Assembly (NCBI GenBank): GCA_041390685.1
Contig: JAWKPL010000001.1
Span: 2,418,001-2,482,000, forward strand
Origin: JAIBBD01 sp041390685
GTDB lineage: Bacteria; Chloroflexota; Dehalococcoidia; UBA2979
Length of the DNA stretch: 64,000 nucleotides
Direction: 5' to 3'
The notes beneath the pieces are model-generated. The model had not been told where the DNA came from and searched no databases. It saw only the letters and a list, made by a program, of their open reading frames with translations. Of this stretch, positions 41,297 to 49,904 are shown piece by piece (positions within the stretch are counted from its first letter, which is position 1; every line of letters starts with the position of its first letter). Position numbers and translations under genes: made by a program.

Positions 41297-42532
41297 TCAG
41301 GAAAGCTGGCGCACGATGCCGCGAAACGTCTTCGCCACTCCATCGAGCTCCGACATCCCCGCGTCGCGGAGGTCCTCCGTGTGCTCGGCCAGCTCGTCGA
41401 AGCGCTCGCGTAACAGGTGCCACGCGGCCTCCTTGTACGGAAGCGGGTGGAGTGTGCGTACCACGAAGCTCGGCCCCGCGTTCTTGCCCGGGTGGCTTGG
41501 CCCCGCGGGGAGGCGTGCGAGCTGTTCGCCCAGCGGCACGAGCGCGCTCGCCATCGTTTCGATGGCCGTGTTGCACAGCGTGTCGGCCTCCTCGTCGGTC
41601 TCGTCCGTCATCACGAAGAACCGCGCGAGGAGATGGAGCATCGAGACGTACGCCTCGTTGAAAAGGTCGCTCAGCCGGATCGATGGCTCGTGGTCGAAGA
41701 TGTTGACCGGTCCCGAAGCCTCCGGCGGCGTCCGCGCGAACGGGTTGTCGAGCACCGGGTACGCGGGCTCGAAGCCGGGGTGTGTCTCGCAGAACGCGAG
41801 GTACTCATCGAGGATGTGGTTGAAGCGCGCGTAGTGCGAGTCCGGGTTGTCGTGCGAGTCACCCTCGCCCTGCTCCACGACGTGCTCGATGTTGCGCAAG
41901 GTGGGCGCGAGTCCGGTGATCGGTTCCCAGCCGCTCGACTCGAAGAAGCGGCGTACGGCTGCGCGCGGGGGCGGGCCGATGAACACGTTCGCCTCGCCCA
42001 TCCGCTCCACGAGGTGTTCGAGCGTGCGGCGGGCCACCGTGTACACATCGCCCACGGAGTCAAACTGCTGGGGGTCCGCGCCGATCTTGTTGTCGAGGTC
42101 GCCCTCGACGCGCTGAAGTCGGTCGGGCGCAGTGAGGGCCGGCACGTTGAATCCGTCCGGCTGCTCCACGGCGATGAAGTGTCGCATCACGTCCTCGCTG
42201 AATGGACGCAGCTCCACCTGGAAGTCCGGCAGATAGAAGGCGCAGTCGTGTGGGAAGTTCGGACGGTCGAAGTTCGGCGCTGCGCCGAGTGCCGTCAGGA
42301 GATGGTTCACCACCGCGAGATGGAACATCTCTTCCACCGCCACCGCGATGATGCTGCGCTTCCAGCGTCGCACCGATTCGACCGCGTCCGCCGGCAGCCC
42401 CTCGTCTTCGCTGTTCTTGAGCGAGAACGCCGCGAAGAGGTAGCTGCACGACAGACTGTGCTCGAGCTCCGTTGCCTGGTTGAGAAGGAAGACGAGTTCG
42501 TCACGATGCGAGGCGACAACGTCGGTCATCAT
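41297..42532 (-). CDS. ferritin-like domain protein (iminophenyl-pyruvate dimer synthase type)
   Basis: This 411-residue protein begins with a ferritin-like four-helix bundle: an N-terminal QATELEHSL helix (E22, E24) and a second helix with VEEMFHLAVVNHLL (E67, E68, H71), the iron-ligand pattern of the family. The longer C-terminal region resembles the domain in VioB/RebD-type enzymes that couple indole-pyruvate imines, but genomic relatives outside pigment clusters are of unknown function. The divergent neighbour encodes a CDGSH iron-sulfur protein, a pairing consistent with iron or redox handling. Start ATG at 42532; a second ATG follows immediately. Confidence 0.83.
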   Translation of the reverse strand: MMTDVVASHRDELVFLLNQATELEHSLSCSYLFAAFSLKNSEDEGLPADAVESVRRWKRSIIAVAVEEMFHLAVVNHLLTALGAAPNFDRPNFPHDCAFYLPDFQVELRPFSEDVMRHFIAVEQPDGFNVPALTAPDRLQRVEGDLDNKIGADPQQFDSVGDVYTVARRTLEHLVERMGEANVFIGPPPRAAVRRFFESSGWEPITGLAPTLRNIEHVVEQGEGDSHDNPDSHYARFNHILDEYLAFCETHPGFEPAYPVLDNPFARTPPEASGPVNIFDHEPSIRLSDLFNEAYVSMLHLLARFFVMTDETDEEADTLCNTAIETMASALVPLGEQLARLPAGPSHPGKNAGPSFVVRTLHPLPYKEAAWHLLRERFDELAEHTEDLRDAGMSELDGVAKTFRGIVRQLS

Positions 42533-42729
42533 CGAGCTCCGTTCGGCCGCAGGCGCCCTCTGGACCGGATCCCAGCGATAAAATCCGGCGAGGCGCGAAC
42601 GGACGTTACTGCGGGCGGCCGCGCGAGGCAACCGCGGGCGCGTCCCCTGAGTCCGGGCCACACGCCATGGCCGTCCGAGGACTATGCTGGGCGTGTTTTT
42701 CCGAGGCCAGCGATCGGACGGAGGCGAGC

Positions 42730-43398
42730 GTGGACGACCAGCTGCAGATCGAAATCGAGGCGAACGGACCGTACATCGTCAACGGGCCCTTGCCGCTTAC
42801 TGAGATGGCGCCCGTCCACACCCTGAACGGCGAGCCGGTCGATTGGCACGCACTGCGTGAGATTCAGTCGGACGAATGGCCGGCCTACCTGTGCCGCTGC
42901 GGCGGCTCGAGGAACAAGCCGTTCTGCGACAGCAGCCACGAGACGAACGGCTTCGTGGGCACCGAGCGGGCCGACCCTCGCCCGTTCGCCGAGCGGGCGG
43001 TGACGATGACCGGAGAGCGCGAGCAACTCCTCGACGACAAGCCGCTCTGTCTGCAGGCAGGGTTCTGCCGCACACGGACGACCAGTGTGTGGGATCTGCT
43101 GGCGCTCGGGGGCGACGCGGCCGCCGCCGGGCGGCTGCGAGAAATGGTCTGGAACTGCCCATCCGGTCGGCTCGTCCTTCAGGATCTCGATGGCCACGAC
43201 ATCGAACCCGATCTCGCTCCGGAGGTCGGAGTCGTGCCGGGCGGGCCGCTCTGGATTCGCGGCGGAGTCCGTGTTGTTGGCTCGGACGGCACCGAATGGG
43301 AAACGAGGAACCGCGTCGCGCTCTGTCGTTGCGGCGGCTCGGCGCAGAAGCCGTTCTGCGACGGCGCTCATCTGCGCCGCCACTTCGACGAGCGCTAG
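42730..43398 (+). CDS. double-CDGSH iron-sulfur domain protein
   Basis: This 222-residue protein has two CDGSH-type [2Fe-2S] sites: CRCGGSRNKPFCDSSH (C55, C57, C66, H70) and CRCGGSAQKPFCDGAH (C199, C201, C210, H214). Between them is a conserved LCLQAGFC/WNCPSGR region (C107, C113, C143), which resembles a separate Fe-S or structural site of mitoNEET-like bacterial proteins. Such proteins transfer electrons or clusters and respond to oxidative stress. GTG start at 42730, with GGAG close upstream, is the best start. It lies divergent from the ferritin-like gene and is convergent with heliorhodopsin. Confidence 0.9.
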   Translation: MDDQLQIEIEANGPYIVNGPLPLTEMAPVHTLNGEPVDWHALREIQSDEWPAYLCRCGGSRNKPFCDSSHETNGFVGTERADPRPFAERAVTMTGEREQLLDDKPLCLQAGFCRTRTTSVWDLLALGGDAAAAGRLREMVWNCPSGRLVLQDLDGHDIEPDLAPEVGVVPGGPLWIRGGVRVVGSDGTEWETRNRVALCRCGGSAQKPFCDGAHLRRHFDER

Positions 43399-43419
43399 GC
43401 GTCCCAATTGGCCGATCGC

Positions 43420-44183
43420 TCAGTCGACCAGGGTGGGGAAGAACACCTGCCACGCGAGCGCGGACTTCGCCGTGAGGCTCAGGAAGACGTAGACGACCTC
43501 GCCGAACACGTAGTCACGCCATGGACCGATGCGGCGGTACTGGAGCCACATGTGAGCGCGAACACGTTGAAGAACACGAACAGGGAGATGAAAATCCCGT
43601 AGACGAACGCTGGCGGGTCGGCAGCCGAACCGGGACTCGCGAAGTAGATCGCGATTGCGATCCACGGGACGATACCGGCGATCGAACCGACCCAGAACGG
43701 CAGCATCCTCCCCTGACCGGGCTGCTCGGCGTGCTCCTGTACGAGGCCGAGCAGAATCATCGTTGCGTTGACCCCGAAGATCGCCACCAGCGCCGCGATG
43801 TCACCGATACCCGTCAGCATCGCGATCAGCACGATCATGATCGACGCGCTGAGGGAGTACTCGTACCAGCGAGCGTCGTTCCTCCCTCGGCCCAGGTTCC
43901 TCGTGTACCAGCCGAAGATGCCCGGCATCACCAGCAGGAAGTGCGCCAGCGCCGAGATGAACACGAACGCCGCTACCGCGGGACCGATCCGGAGGTCGAA
44001 GAGCACATCGAGCTCGGGCGGAGTCGAGCCCGGGGGACCCTCCATGAACGTCGCGTACACGGGCAGCGAAAAGTCATTGCTGAGCGCGAGGATCACGAGG
44101 CCCTGCCCCAGATGAAGGACACCCATCGCGGCGTTGTACCAGCGGAGCCGCGTGAACCGTCGCTGGGACTCTCGATTCGCCAT
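43420..44183 (-). pseudogene. heliorhodopsin (one-base frameshift)
   Basis: The 5' part encodes heliorhodopsin residues 1-210: RRFTRLRWYNAAMGVLHLGQG with His 24, His 81 in SALAHFLLV, and TM3 with RWYEYSLSASIMIVLIAMLTG (Glu 108 counterion). The seventh helix with the retinal lysine, LSLTAKSALAWQVF (Lys 240), is in another frame. Inserting one base between 43553 and 43554 (restoring NMW after FNVFAL) joins both parts into a 254-residue protein with all helices. So the frame is broken by one missing A on the coding strand. Either a sequence error or a recent mutation. The divergent neighbour is a peroxiredoxin-like gene. Confidence 0.85.
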
Positions 44184-44275
44184 CAGGACCCGCCCGCCCT
44201 TGTTCGTGCGTGTGGAATCAGCGTATTTCAGGCACCGAACCCCACTGGTGGACGGGGTACACTGGACGAGGATCG

Positions 44276-44842
44276 GTGAAAGGCCTGAGGTTGGAGCGCG
44301 TCAGCGATGCAACCCGCGCGCTGTTGGTGCTGACACCTGGAGGCGAGCCGCTGCCGCTTGCCTCACTCTGGGACGAGCGACCGACGCTGGTGGTGCTCGT
44401 GCGCCACTACGGCTGTCAGTTCTGCCGGGAGCAGGTTGCTCAGTTGCGGCGCATCATCCCGGATCTGAGTCGGGCCGGCGTCAGCGTGGCGATCATCGGC
44501 AACGGCACCCCTCTGATGGCTCAGGCGTTCGTCGAAGAGACCGGACTCGATGTGCCGCTGTTCACGAATCCCGGCCGCGAGGTCTACGAGGCGCTAGGTG
44601 CTCGCCGTCCATCGGCGGTGGCTCTGTTGGATCCCCGGGTGTGGCTGAATGGCGCGCGCGCCGTTGCAAGAGGCTATCTGCCGCGTCGGGTGCAGGGAGA
44701 CGCCGCTCAGCTCGGCGGCGTGTTTCTGATCCTCCCCGAAGGGTCGATACACTATGCCTATCGGAGCGAGCGTGGTGGGGACTACCCGGCGAACGCCGCG
44801 ATTCTAAACGCGGTCGAGTCGCTCCCGCGCAGGACGGGGTAA
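44276..44842 (+). CDS. peroxiredoxin/thioredoxin-like (AhpC/TSA, PRX-like 2) protein
   Basis: This 188-residue protein has a thioredoxin-like fold with the redox motif YGCQFCREQ (CxxC, about residues 43-46), a LVVLVRHYG strand before it, and GVFLILPEGSIHYAYRSERGGDYP near the C-terminus. It resembles the PRX-like 2/AhpC-TSA group, probably a thiol-dependent reductase in the cytosol. GTG start at 44276 with GAGGA just before it; TACACT (44258-44263) is a plausible -10. It is divergent from the heliorhodopsin, which fits reports that heliorhodopsins sit near oxidative-stress genes. Confidence 0.82.
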   Translation: MKGLRLERVSDATRALLVLTPGGEPLPLASLWDERPTLVVLVRHYGCQFCREQVAQLRRIIPDLSRAGVSVAIIGNGTPLMAQAFVEETGLDVPLFTNPGREVYEALGARRPSAVALLDPRVWLNGARAVARGYLPRRVQGDAAQLGGVFLILPEGSIHYAYRSERGGDYPANAAILNAVESLPRRTG

Positions 44843-44854
44843 GGCGGTCGTCGC

Positions 44855-45205
44855 CTAGCCGCCTGCTTGCTTGACGCGGAACCCATCGGCTTCGAGCCGG
44901 GCCTGGATGCGCTCGCGATGGTCCCCCTGGATGATCAGCACGTCGCCTTCTCGCGTGCCTCCGGCGCCGCAGTGGGCCTTCAGCGTCCGCAGCCAGCGGT
45001 CGAGGTCGTCGGGGCTTCGCTCCATCCCCGATACCGTGGTCACGGTCTTGCCGCCTCGCCCCTTCGTCTCTCTGCGCACGCGGACGAATCCATCTCTCGG
45101 CTCTGACCGGCGCGTGGTGGCCGGCGCATCCGGACGACGTGATACCGGCGCGCGCACCCGGCCGCCGTCCGTCGTGTACACGAGTCGCGAGTTCGAATCC
45201 GGCAT
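44855..45205 (-). CDS. SUI1/YciH-like translation initiation factor
   Basis: This 116-residue protein has an N-terminal disordered tail and a C-terminal SUI1 (eIF1-like) domain: VRVRRETKGRGGKTVTTVSGM, LKAHCGAGGTREGDVLIIQGDHRERIQARLEADGFRVKQAGG. It matches YciH, a bacterial eIF1 homologue that influences start-site selection. The ATG at 45205 has SD AGGA upstream. It is divergent from a small membrane-protein gene. In a genome with mixed leadered and apparently leaderless starts, an accuracy factor for initiation is noteworthy. Confidence 0.9.
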   Translation of the reverse strand: MPDSNSRLVYTTDGGRVRAPVSRRPDAPATTRRSEPRDGFVRVRRETKGRGGKTVTTVSGMERSPDDLDRWLRTLKAHCGAGGTREGDVLIIQGDHRERIQARLEADGFRVKQAGG

Positions 45206-45378
45206 GGGCTTCCTCGTCGAGCAGGGGGCGCCAGTCGCCCTCCATTATCGCTCACCTCGCTGGTTCGCATCGAAACCGAAACGCCGCGGCCAGGCGGCAG
45301 GATGCTGCGTGCATCCCCTGCTGCGCCCGCGGCTCGATGATGGAGCGCGAGGTGCCGTATGCCGAGGGAGGTCACGCG

Positions 45379-45645
45379 ATGAGCGTCATTGCCTGGATAC
45401 TGCTGGGGCTGGTCGCCGGAGCGCTCGCTAAGTTGCTGATGCCCGGTCGCGACCCGGGCGGGGTGCTCGTAACGATCCTCATCGGCATCGCCGGCGCCAT
45501 GCTGGGCGGCTTCATCTGGAACGCGTTCACAGGGAACGACAGCTACGGTGACTTCGACATCGGCGGCATCCTGATCGCCGTCCTTGGCAGCATCATCCTC
45601 CTGTGGGCGTACCGGCAGTTGGTAGCTCGCCGCGAGGTTGGGTAG
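45379..45645 (+). CDS. GlsB/YeaQ/YmgE family membrane protein
   Basis: This 88-residue protein has three hydrophobic segments typical of the transglycosylase-associated protein family: MSVIAWILLGLVAGALAKLLMPGRDPGG, then ILIGIAGAMLGGFIWNAF, and IGGILIAVLGSIILLWAYRQLVA. These small proteins appear in stress responses in many bacteria; the exact function is unknown. The ATG at 45379 has SD GGGAGGT. It is convergent with the KtrA gene. Confidence 0.88.
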   Translation: MSVIAWILLGLVAGALAKLLMPGRDPGGVLVTILIGIAGAMLGGFIWNAFTGNDSYGDFDIGGILIAVLGSIILLWAYRQLVARREVG

Positions 45646-45653
45646 CCGCCCGT

Positions 45654-46304
45654 TCAGCTCAGCGCGCGCTCGATGTCCTGGGGGCGTCCGCCCAGCACGA
45701 GTTGGTCGCTCGCGCCGATCATCCGGTCGTCCGCAGGGTCGACGTTCACCTCGTTGCCGCTCGCGATGATGAAGAGACGCACGCCAAATCGTCCCTCGAG
45801 GTCCAGATCCTGCACCCTCCGGCCGACGAACGTCGCCGGCGCCACCGCACGGTAGACGCCGTATCCCGGCACGACATCGAGCGAGTCCGCAATCGAGGCG
45901 GAAAGCCACCCGTTGGCGAGCCGCACGCCGGTATCGCGTTCGGGCAGTACGACCTGATCCGCGCCCACGCGGCTCAGGATCTCACCGTGCAACGCGCTGC
46001 CGGCCTTCGCAACAACACGGTTGACGCCGAGCCGCTTGAGCAACACGGTCGCAAGGATGCTGCCCTCGAGGTGCTCGGCAATGCTCACGATCGCGGCGTC
46101 CATCTCCGCGAGCCCCGCCCGCCGGAGCGCCGTTTCATCGGTCGCATCGAGGACCACGACGTGCGAGAGTAGCGGCGCCAGCGCCTCCACCGCCTCCATG
46201 CTGCGGTCGATCCCGATGACGTCGTGACCGGCGGCCTCAAGCGCCGCGGCAGCGGCCGACCCGAACCGCCCGAGGCCGATGACTGCAATCTGCTGGCGCT
46301 TCAC
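45654..46304 (-). CDS. K+ transport regulatory subunit (TrkA/KtrA)
   Basis: This 216-residue cytosolic protein has an RCK_N domain (VIGLGRFGSAAAAALEAAGHDVIGID, a Rossmann NAD-binding start) and an RCK_C domain (VAPATFVGRRVQDLDLEGRFGVRLFII). It gates the KtrB potassium channel in response to nucleotide (ATP/ADP or NAD) binding. The gene follows the ktrB-type gene by 9 nt on the same strand, so both form one operon. There is no unusual feature. Confidence 0.93.
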   Translation of the reverse strand: MKRQQIAVIGLGRFGSAAAAALEAAGHDVIGIDRSMEAVEALAPLLSHVVVLDATDETALRRAGLAEMDAAIVSIAEHLEGSILATVLLKRLGVNRVVAKAGSALHGEILSRVGADQVVLPERDTGVRLANGWLSASIADSLDVVPGYGVYRAVAPATFVGRRVQDLDLEGRFGVRLFIIASGNEVNVDPADDRMIGASDQLVLGGRPQDIERALS

Positions 46305-46313
46305 GGCGACGGA

Positions 46314-47687
46314 TCACCCAATGCTGATCTCCTCGGTCGGGTACCGCAACGGCTCCGTGCGAGACCGCTGCAGGAGGGCAAGCGCGACGGTCAGCGGCCC
46401 CAGCCTTCCGATGTACATCCCCACGATGAGCGCAAGCTGCGCTCCCGTCGAGAGTTCGGGTGTGATGCCGGTGGAGGACCCGACCGTCCCGAACGCCGAC
46501 ACCGCTTCGTACATCATGTCGAGAAACGGCAGCCCTTCGAGGCTCGCCAGCGTGAACGTCAGGATGAAGACCACGGCGAGTGACAGCAGCGCGACACTGA
46601 GCGCGCGGTAGACGTGGTGGGGCGCCATCTCCCGTTCGAAGAGCGTGACGCGCTCGTGCCCTCGCAACGCCGCCCCCACCGTCGCGATGAGGGTGGCCAA
46701 CGTCGAGAGCTTGATCCCCCCGGCCGTTGAGGCGGAAGCACCGCCGACGAACATCAACCCCGCGAGCATGAACAGCGTTGCCGGCTCCAGAGATGTGGGG
46801 TTGACCACGGAGAACCCGGCGGTCCGCGCGAAGACCGACATCGCGGACGCGTCGAGCACGTCGTTGCCCGCGAGCTGCCGGTTCCACGGGTGCTCCAGAA
46901 TCAGGAAAGCCAGCGCGCCGCCCACCCAGAGGATGACGCTGGACACCAGCACGATCTTCGTATCGACCGCCAGGCGCCGCCAGCTCCGCCGTAGGGAGAT
47001 GTCTGCTAGGACCGCGTATCCGAGCCCACCCAGCATGACGAGCGCCATGACGATGATCACGGTCGCTTCGTCGTCCCGCCGCCCGACGAGACTCGAGAAG
47101 CCGCCCTCGATGTCCATGCCTGCATTGTTGAAGCCCGAGATGGCTGTGAACACCGCCCTCCAGAGCGCCCGCCCGTTCAGCTGACCGTCCAGCATGAAGA
47201 TGAGGAGGGCCCCGATCGCCTCGATACTCACGCTGAAGAGCACGATCCGCCGCACGAGCTGTCCCACGTCCGTCGTACCTGTGCGGCCGAGGGCATCGCC
47301 CACGAGGAGCCGCTGACGTACGGACAGGCGGCGTCCCGCCAGGATGAACAGTAGCGTCGAACTCGTCATGAACCCGAGCCCTCCGAGGTGGATGAGCACG
47401 AGGATGGTCACTTGCCCCATCGGACTCCAGTAGTCGTTCGTGTCGACGACCACGAGTCCGGTCACACACACCGCGGACGTCGCCGTGAAGAACGCGGTCA
47501 TGAACGGGGCGGCCCCCTCGGCGCGACTCGCTGCGGGCAGCCACAGCAACAGCGTGCCCGCAGCGATCAGGGCGATGAACCCGAGCAGCAGGTACGACGA
47601 GTGTGCGCGCACCGGCGACCGTGCGACCGGTGGCTGGATGCGCAGCCGGACTCCGCGCCGTACCGAGTTCGACGTGCGTCGGATCAC
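46314..47687 (-). CDS. K+ transporter membrane subunit (TrkH/KtrB)
   Basis: This 457-residue membrane protein has the four-repeat TrkH/KtrB pattern. Selectivity-filter-like sequences include TSAVCVTGLVV, ISGFNNAGMDIEGG, FARTAGFSVV and SAFGTVGSSTG. It imports K+ with the adjacent RCK protein. GTG start at 47687. A TAGGCT box lies six bases upstream, suggesting a leaderless mRNA. Longer frames on the same strand, in other phases, are not coding. It is divergent from yajQ. Confidence 0.92.
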   Translation of the reverse strand: MIRRTSNSVRRGVRLRIQPPVARSPVRAHSSYLLLGFIALIAAGTLLLWLPAASRAEGAAPFMTAFFTATSAVCVTGLVVVDTNDYWSPMGQVTILVLIHLGGLGFMTSSTLLFILAGRRLSVRQRLLVGDALGRTGTTDVGQLVRRIVLFSVSIEAIGALLIFMLDGQLNGRALWRAVFTAISGFNNAGMDIEGGFSSLVGRRDDEATVIIVMALVMLGGLGYAVLADISLRRSWRRLAVDTKIVLVSSVILWVGGALAFLILEHPWNRQLAGNDVLDASAMSVFARTAGFSVVNPTSLEPATLFMLAGLMFVGGASASTAGGIKLSTLATLIATVGAALRGHERVTLFEREMAPHHVYRALSVALLSLAVVFILTFTLASLEGLPFLDMMYEAVSAFGTVGSSTGITPELSTGAQLALIVGMYIGRLGPLTVALALLQRSRTEPLRYPTEEISIG

Positions 47688-47693
47688 CTGACG

Positions 47694-47699
47694 AGCCTA
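47694..47699 (-). promoter_or_regulatory. -10 box of leaderless ktrB-type gene
   Basis: TAGGCT on the minus strand, six bases before the GTG at 47687. No SD. Confidence 0.4.
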
Positions 47700-47870
47700 T
47701 CCCGTGCGCGCGATGGCCCCGCGATACCCCTCGGTGTCGAGCGGCGCCCCGAGAATCCCGAGGATAGCGCCCGGCCCACGTTGCGCCCAAGCGCTGCGTT
47801 GCGTCGCGGGGCGGGTCGCATCCTCGGCCCGCGACCGTTACGCTCACGGACGCAGCATCGAGGGTGGGAA

Positions 47871-48371
47871 ATGGCAAAGACAGAGTCATTCGACATAACA
47901 ACAGGCTGCGACCTGCAGGAGGTCGACAACGCGCTGAATCAGGCGCGCCGCGAGATCACGGGCCGGTTCGACTTCAAGGGCACGCTGGCGGACATCGAGG
48001 CGGATCTCGCGGCCGGCACGATCACGATCCACACGACCGACCGCTACAAGCTCGATGCGATCTGGGACATCATGGTCGGCCGCTTCGTCGCGCGGCAGGT
48101 GCCCGTGAAGAACCTCGAACGAGGCGAGCCGCAGCCGGCGGCCGGCGGCACGGTGCGTCAGACCGTCAAGCTGGTGCAGGGCATCGAGAGCGATACCGCC
48201 AGGAAGATGGTGAAGTTCATCCGCGACCGGAAGCTCAAGGGCGTGCAATCACAGGTACAGGGCGACGCCGTCCGCGTCAGCGGCCCCAGCCGTGATGATC
48301 TCCAGGCTGCTATCCGAGCACTCCGCGAAGAGGACTGGGGCATCGAGCTCAACTTCGGCAACTACCGGTAG
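47871..48371 (+). CDS. yajQ: YajQ family nucleotide-binding protein
   Basis: YajQ-family proteins bind cyclic di-GMP or nucleotides and have two ferredoxin-like repeats. The 166-residue protein begins MAKTESFDITTGCDLQEVDNALNQ and shows ITGRFDFKGT and DRYKLDAIWDIMVGRF; these match the family closely. It ends ...LNFGNYR, the last codons being part of a palindrome shared with the convergent MFS gene. ATG at 47871 with SD GAGGGTGGGAA. A stand-alone gene. Confidence 0.93.
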   Translation: MAKTESFDITTGCDLQEVDNALNQARREITGRFDFKGTLADIEADLAAGTITIHTTDRYKLDAIWDIMVGRFVARQVPVKNLERGEPQPAAGGTVRQTVKLVQGIESDTARKMVKFIRDRKLKGVQSQVQGDAVRVSGPSRDDLQAAIRALREEDWGIELNFGNYR

Positions 48372-48395
48372 CGGTCTTCGCCGCCGGCTACCGGT
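48364..48395. terminator. palindrome spanning the two convergent stop codons
   Basis: ACCGGTAGC (48364-48372) pairs with GCTACCGGT (48387-48395). It encodes Tyr-Arg-stop on both strands, so both genes end inside one shared hairpin. Confidence 0.6.
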
Positions 48396-49890
48396 ACTCG
48401 TACCCCTCGCGCGTCGGCCTGGTGAGGAACGTCATCAAAAGCGCCAGTCCGACGTAGAACGTGGCGAGAAGATACGCGACGCGCCAGCCATCCATGAAGG
48501 CGTCCGAAGCACCGTCCGTCTCCGCGATCTTGCTGAGTGGTACGTCGAACCCCTGTGAGGCCATCACGGCGACGACCACCCCCGACGCCACGGCCTGGCC
48601 CACGACGTTCCCCACGTTCCGGGTGAGATTCGACAGCGCCCCGACGACGCCGAGGCGAGAAGCCGGGACAGTGCTCATGATCATCGTGTTGTTGGGCACG
48701 TTCCACAGCCCCATCGACAGGCCATTCACGAACAGCACCGCCATGATCAGCGGGAACGGCGTCCGCTGACCGATCGTGGACAGCAGGAACGCCGTGCACA
48801 CCATCACGCCGAAGCCCATCAGCGAGAACCGTCTCGGCCCGAAGCGGTCCGATAATCGACCGGATCCCTGCGCGGCGATGCCCATCCCGAGCGAAGTCAG
48901 GAAGAGGATGCCCCCGGCTGCCGCCTCTTCGAGCTGGCGCACGCTAATCAAGTACACCGGCATCAGCAGCAGCGTCACCGTCGTGCCGAGGAATCCGAGG
49001 AACCGCGCCACCACCGCCATGCTGAGCACCGCGTTCGAGAACATCCGCAGGTCGAGCATGGGCGAGCGGTGATTCAGTTCCCACCAGGCGAACGCGGCCA
49101 TCAGGACGGCCACGGCCACGAGGCTCCCGAGGATGAGCGGCGACAGCCACGCCACGCCCAGCGGGTTATTGATCGTGATCACGAGCAGGGCGATGCCCGT
49201 CGCCGAGAGCGTGGCCCCCACAACGTCGAACGGCGGGCGTATCCCGGCTCGGTTCTGGTTCAGCCGGCGGTCGTCGAGGATGAAGTACCCCGCGACGAAC
49301 GCGATCACGACGGGCGGGATCAACACCCAGAACAGGGCTTCCCATGGAAACACCTGGAGCATCAGACCGCCGACGATCGGTCCCGAGGCCCCCCCAATGG
49401 ACACGGCGGTGGTCTGGCTCCCGATGGCCGTCCCGCGCTCGCCCGGCGGGAATACCGAGACCACCATGGCCGTCCCGACGGCCTGCCCCATCGCCGCGCC
49501 CGCGGCCATCACGACGCGCGCCAGGATCAGGATGGCAAACGTCGGCGCGAGTGCCGTCAGCAGCGCTCCGACCCCGAAGAGCGCCAACCCGCCCAGGTGC
49601 ACTCGCTTCCAGCCGATGATGTCCGCCAGCCGTCCCATCGGCATCATGAGTGCGCTGATGACCAGCGCCTGGGCCACCACCACCCACGCGACCGCACGCA
49701 GCGTGACGTTGAAGTCGTCCGCGATCGACGAGAGCGCCACGAACACCATCGACATGCTCGTCACCTGTGTGACGAACGAGATGCCGATGGCGATGAACGC
49801 CTTCCACTTGTAGTTGTCGTCGCTCAAGACAGCGACCGACTCCGCCGCGCCCGCAGGCGGGTGTTCACTCGACGAGGCGACGTTTGTCAT
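48388..49890 (-). CDS. MFS drug exporter, DHA2/EmrB-QacA type
   Basis: This 500-residue inner-membrane transporter has about 14 helices. It shows the DHA2 features: FVTQVTSMSMVFVALSSIADDF in helix 1, motif A-type GRLADIIGWKRVHLGGL, and motif C-like GGASGPIVGGLML in helix 5. The substrate is unknown; relatives pump drugs or lipophilic acids. The mRNA looks leaderless (CATAAT eight bases before the ATG at 49890). It ends in a hairpin shared with yajQ. Confidence 0.9.
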   Translation of the reverse strand: MTNVASSSEHPPAGAAESVAVLSDDNYKWKAFIAIGISFVTQVTSMSMVFVALSSIADDFNVTLRAVAWVVVAQALVISALMMPMGRLADIIGWKRVHLGGLALFGVGALLTALAPTFAILILARVVMAAGAAMGQAVGTAMVVSVFPPGERGTAIGSQTTAVSIGGASGPIVGGLMLQVFPWEALFWVLIPPVVIAFVAGYFILDDRRLNQNRAGIRPPFDVVGATLSATGIALLVITINNPLGVAWLSPLILGSLVAVAVLMAAFAWWELNHRSPMLDLRMFSNAVLSMAVVARFLGFLGTTVTLLLMPVYLISVRQLEEAAAGGILFLTSLGMGIAAQGSGRLSDRFGPRRFSLMGFGVMVCTAFLLSTIGQRTPFPLIMAVLFVNGLSMGLWNVPNNTMIMSTVPASRLGVVGALSNLTRNVGNVVGQAVASGVVVAVMASQGFDVPLSKIAETDGASDAFMDGWRVAYLLATFYVGLALLMTFLTRPTREGYEYR

Positions 49891-49898
49891 AGGGCGCC

Positions 49899-49904
49899 AT
49901 TATG
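49899..49904 (-). promoter_or_regulatory. -10 box of leaderless MFS gene
   Basis: CATAAT on the minus strand, eight bases before the ATG at 49890. No SD. Confidence 0.4.

Noticed and set aside
46237..47901. 554-residue frame on the same strand as the KtrB gene but in another phase
   Set aside because: It has Arg/His/Ala-rich low-complexity translation. The KtrB frame carries all filter motifs, so this is a shadow.
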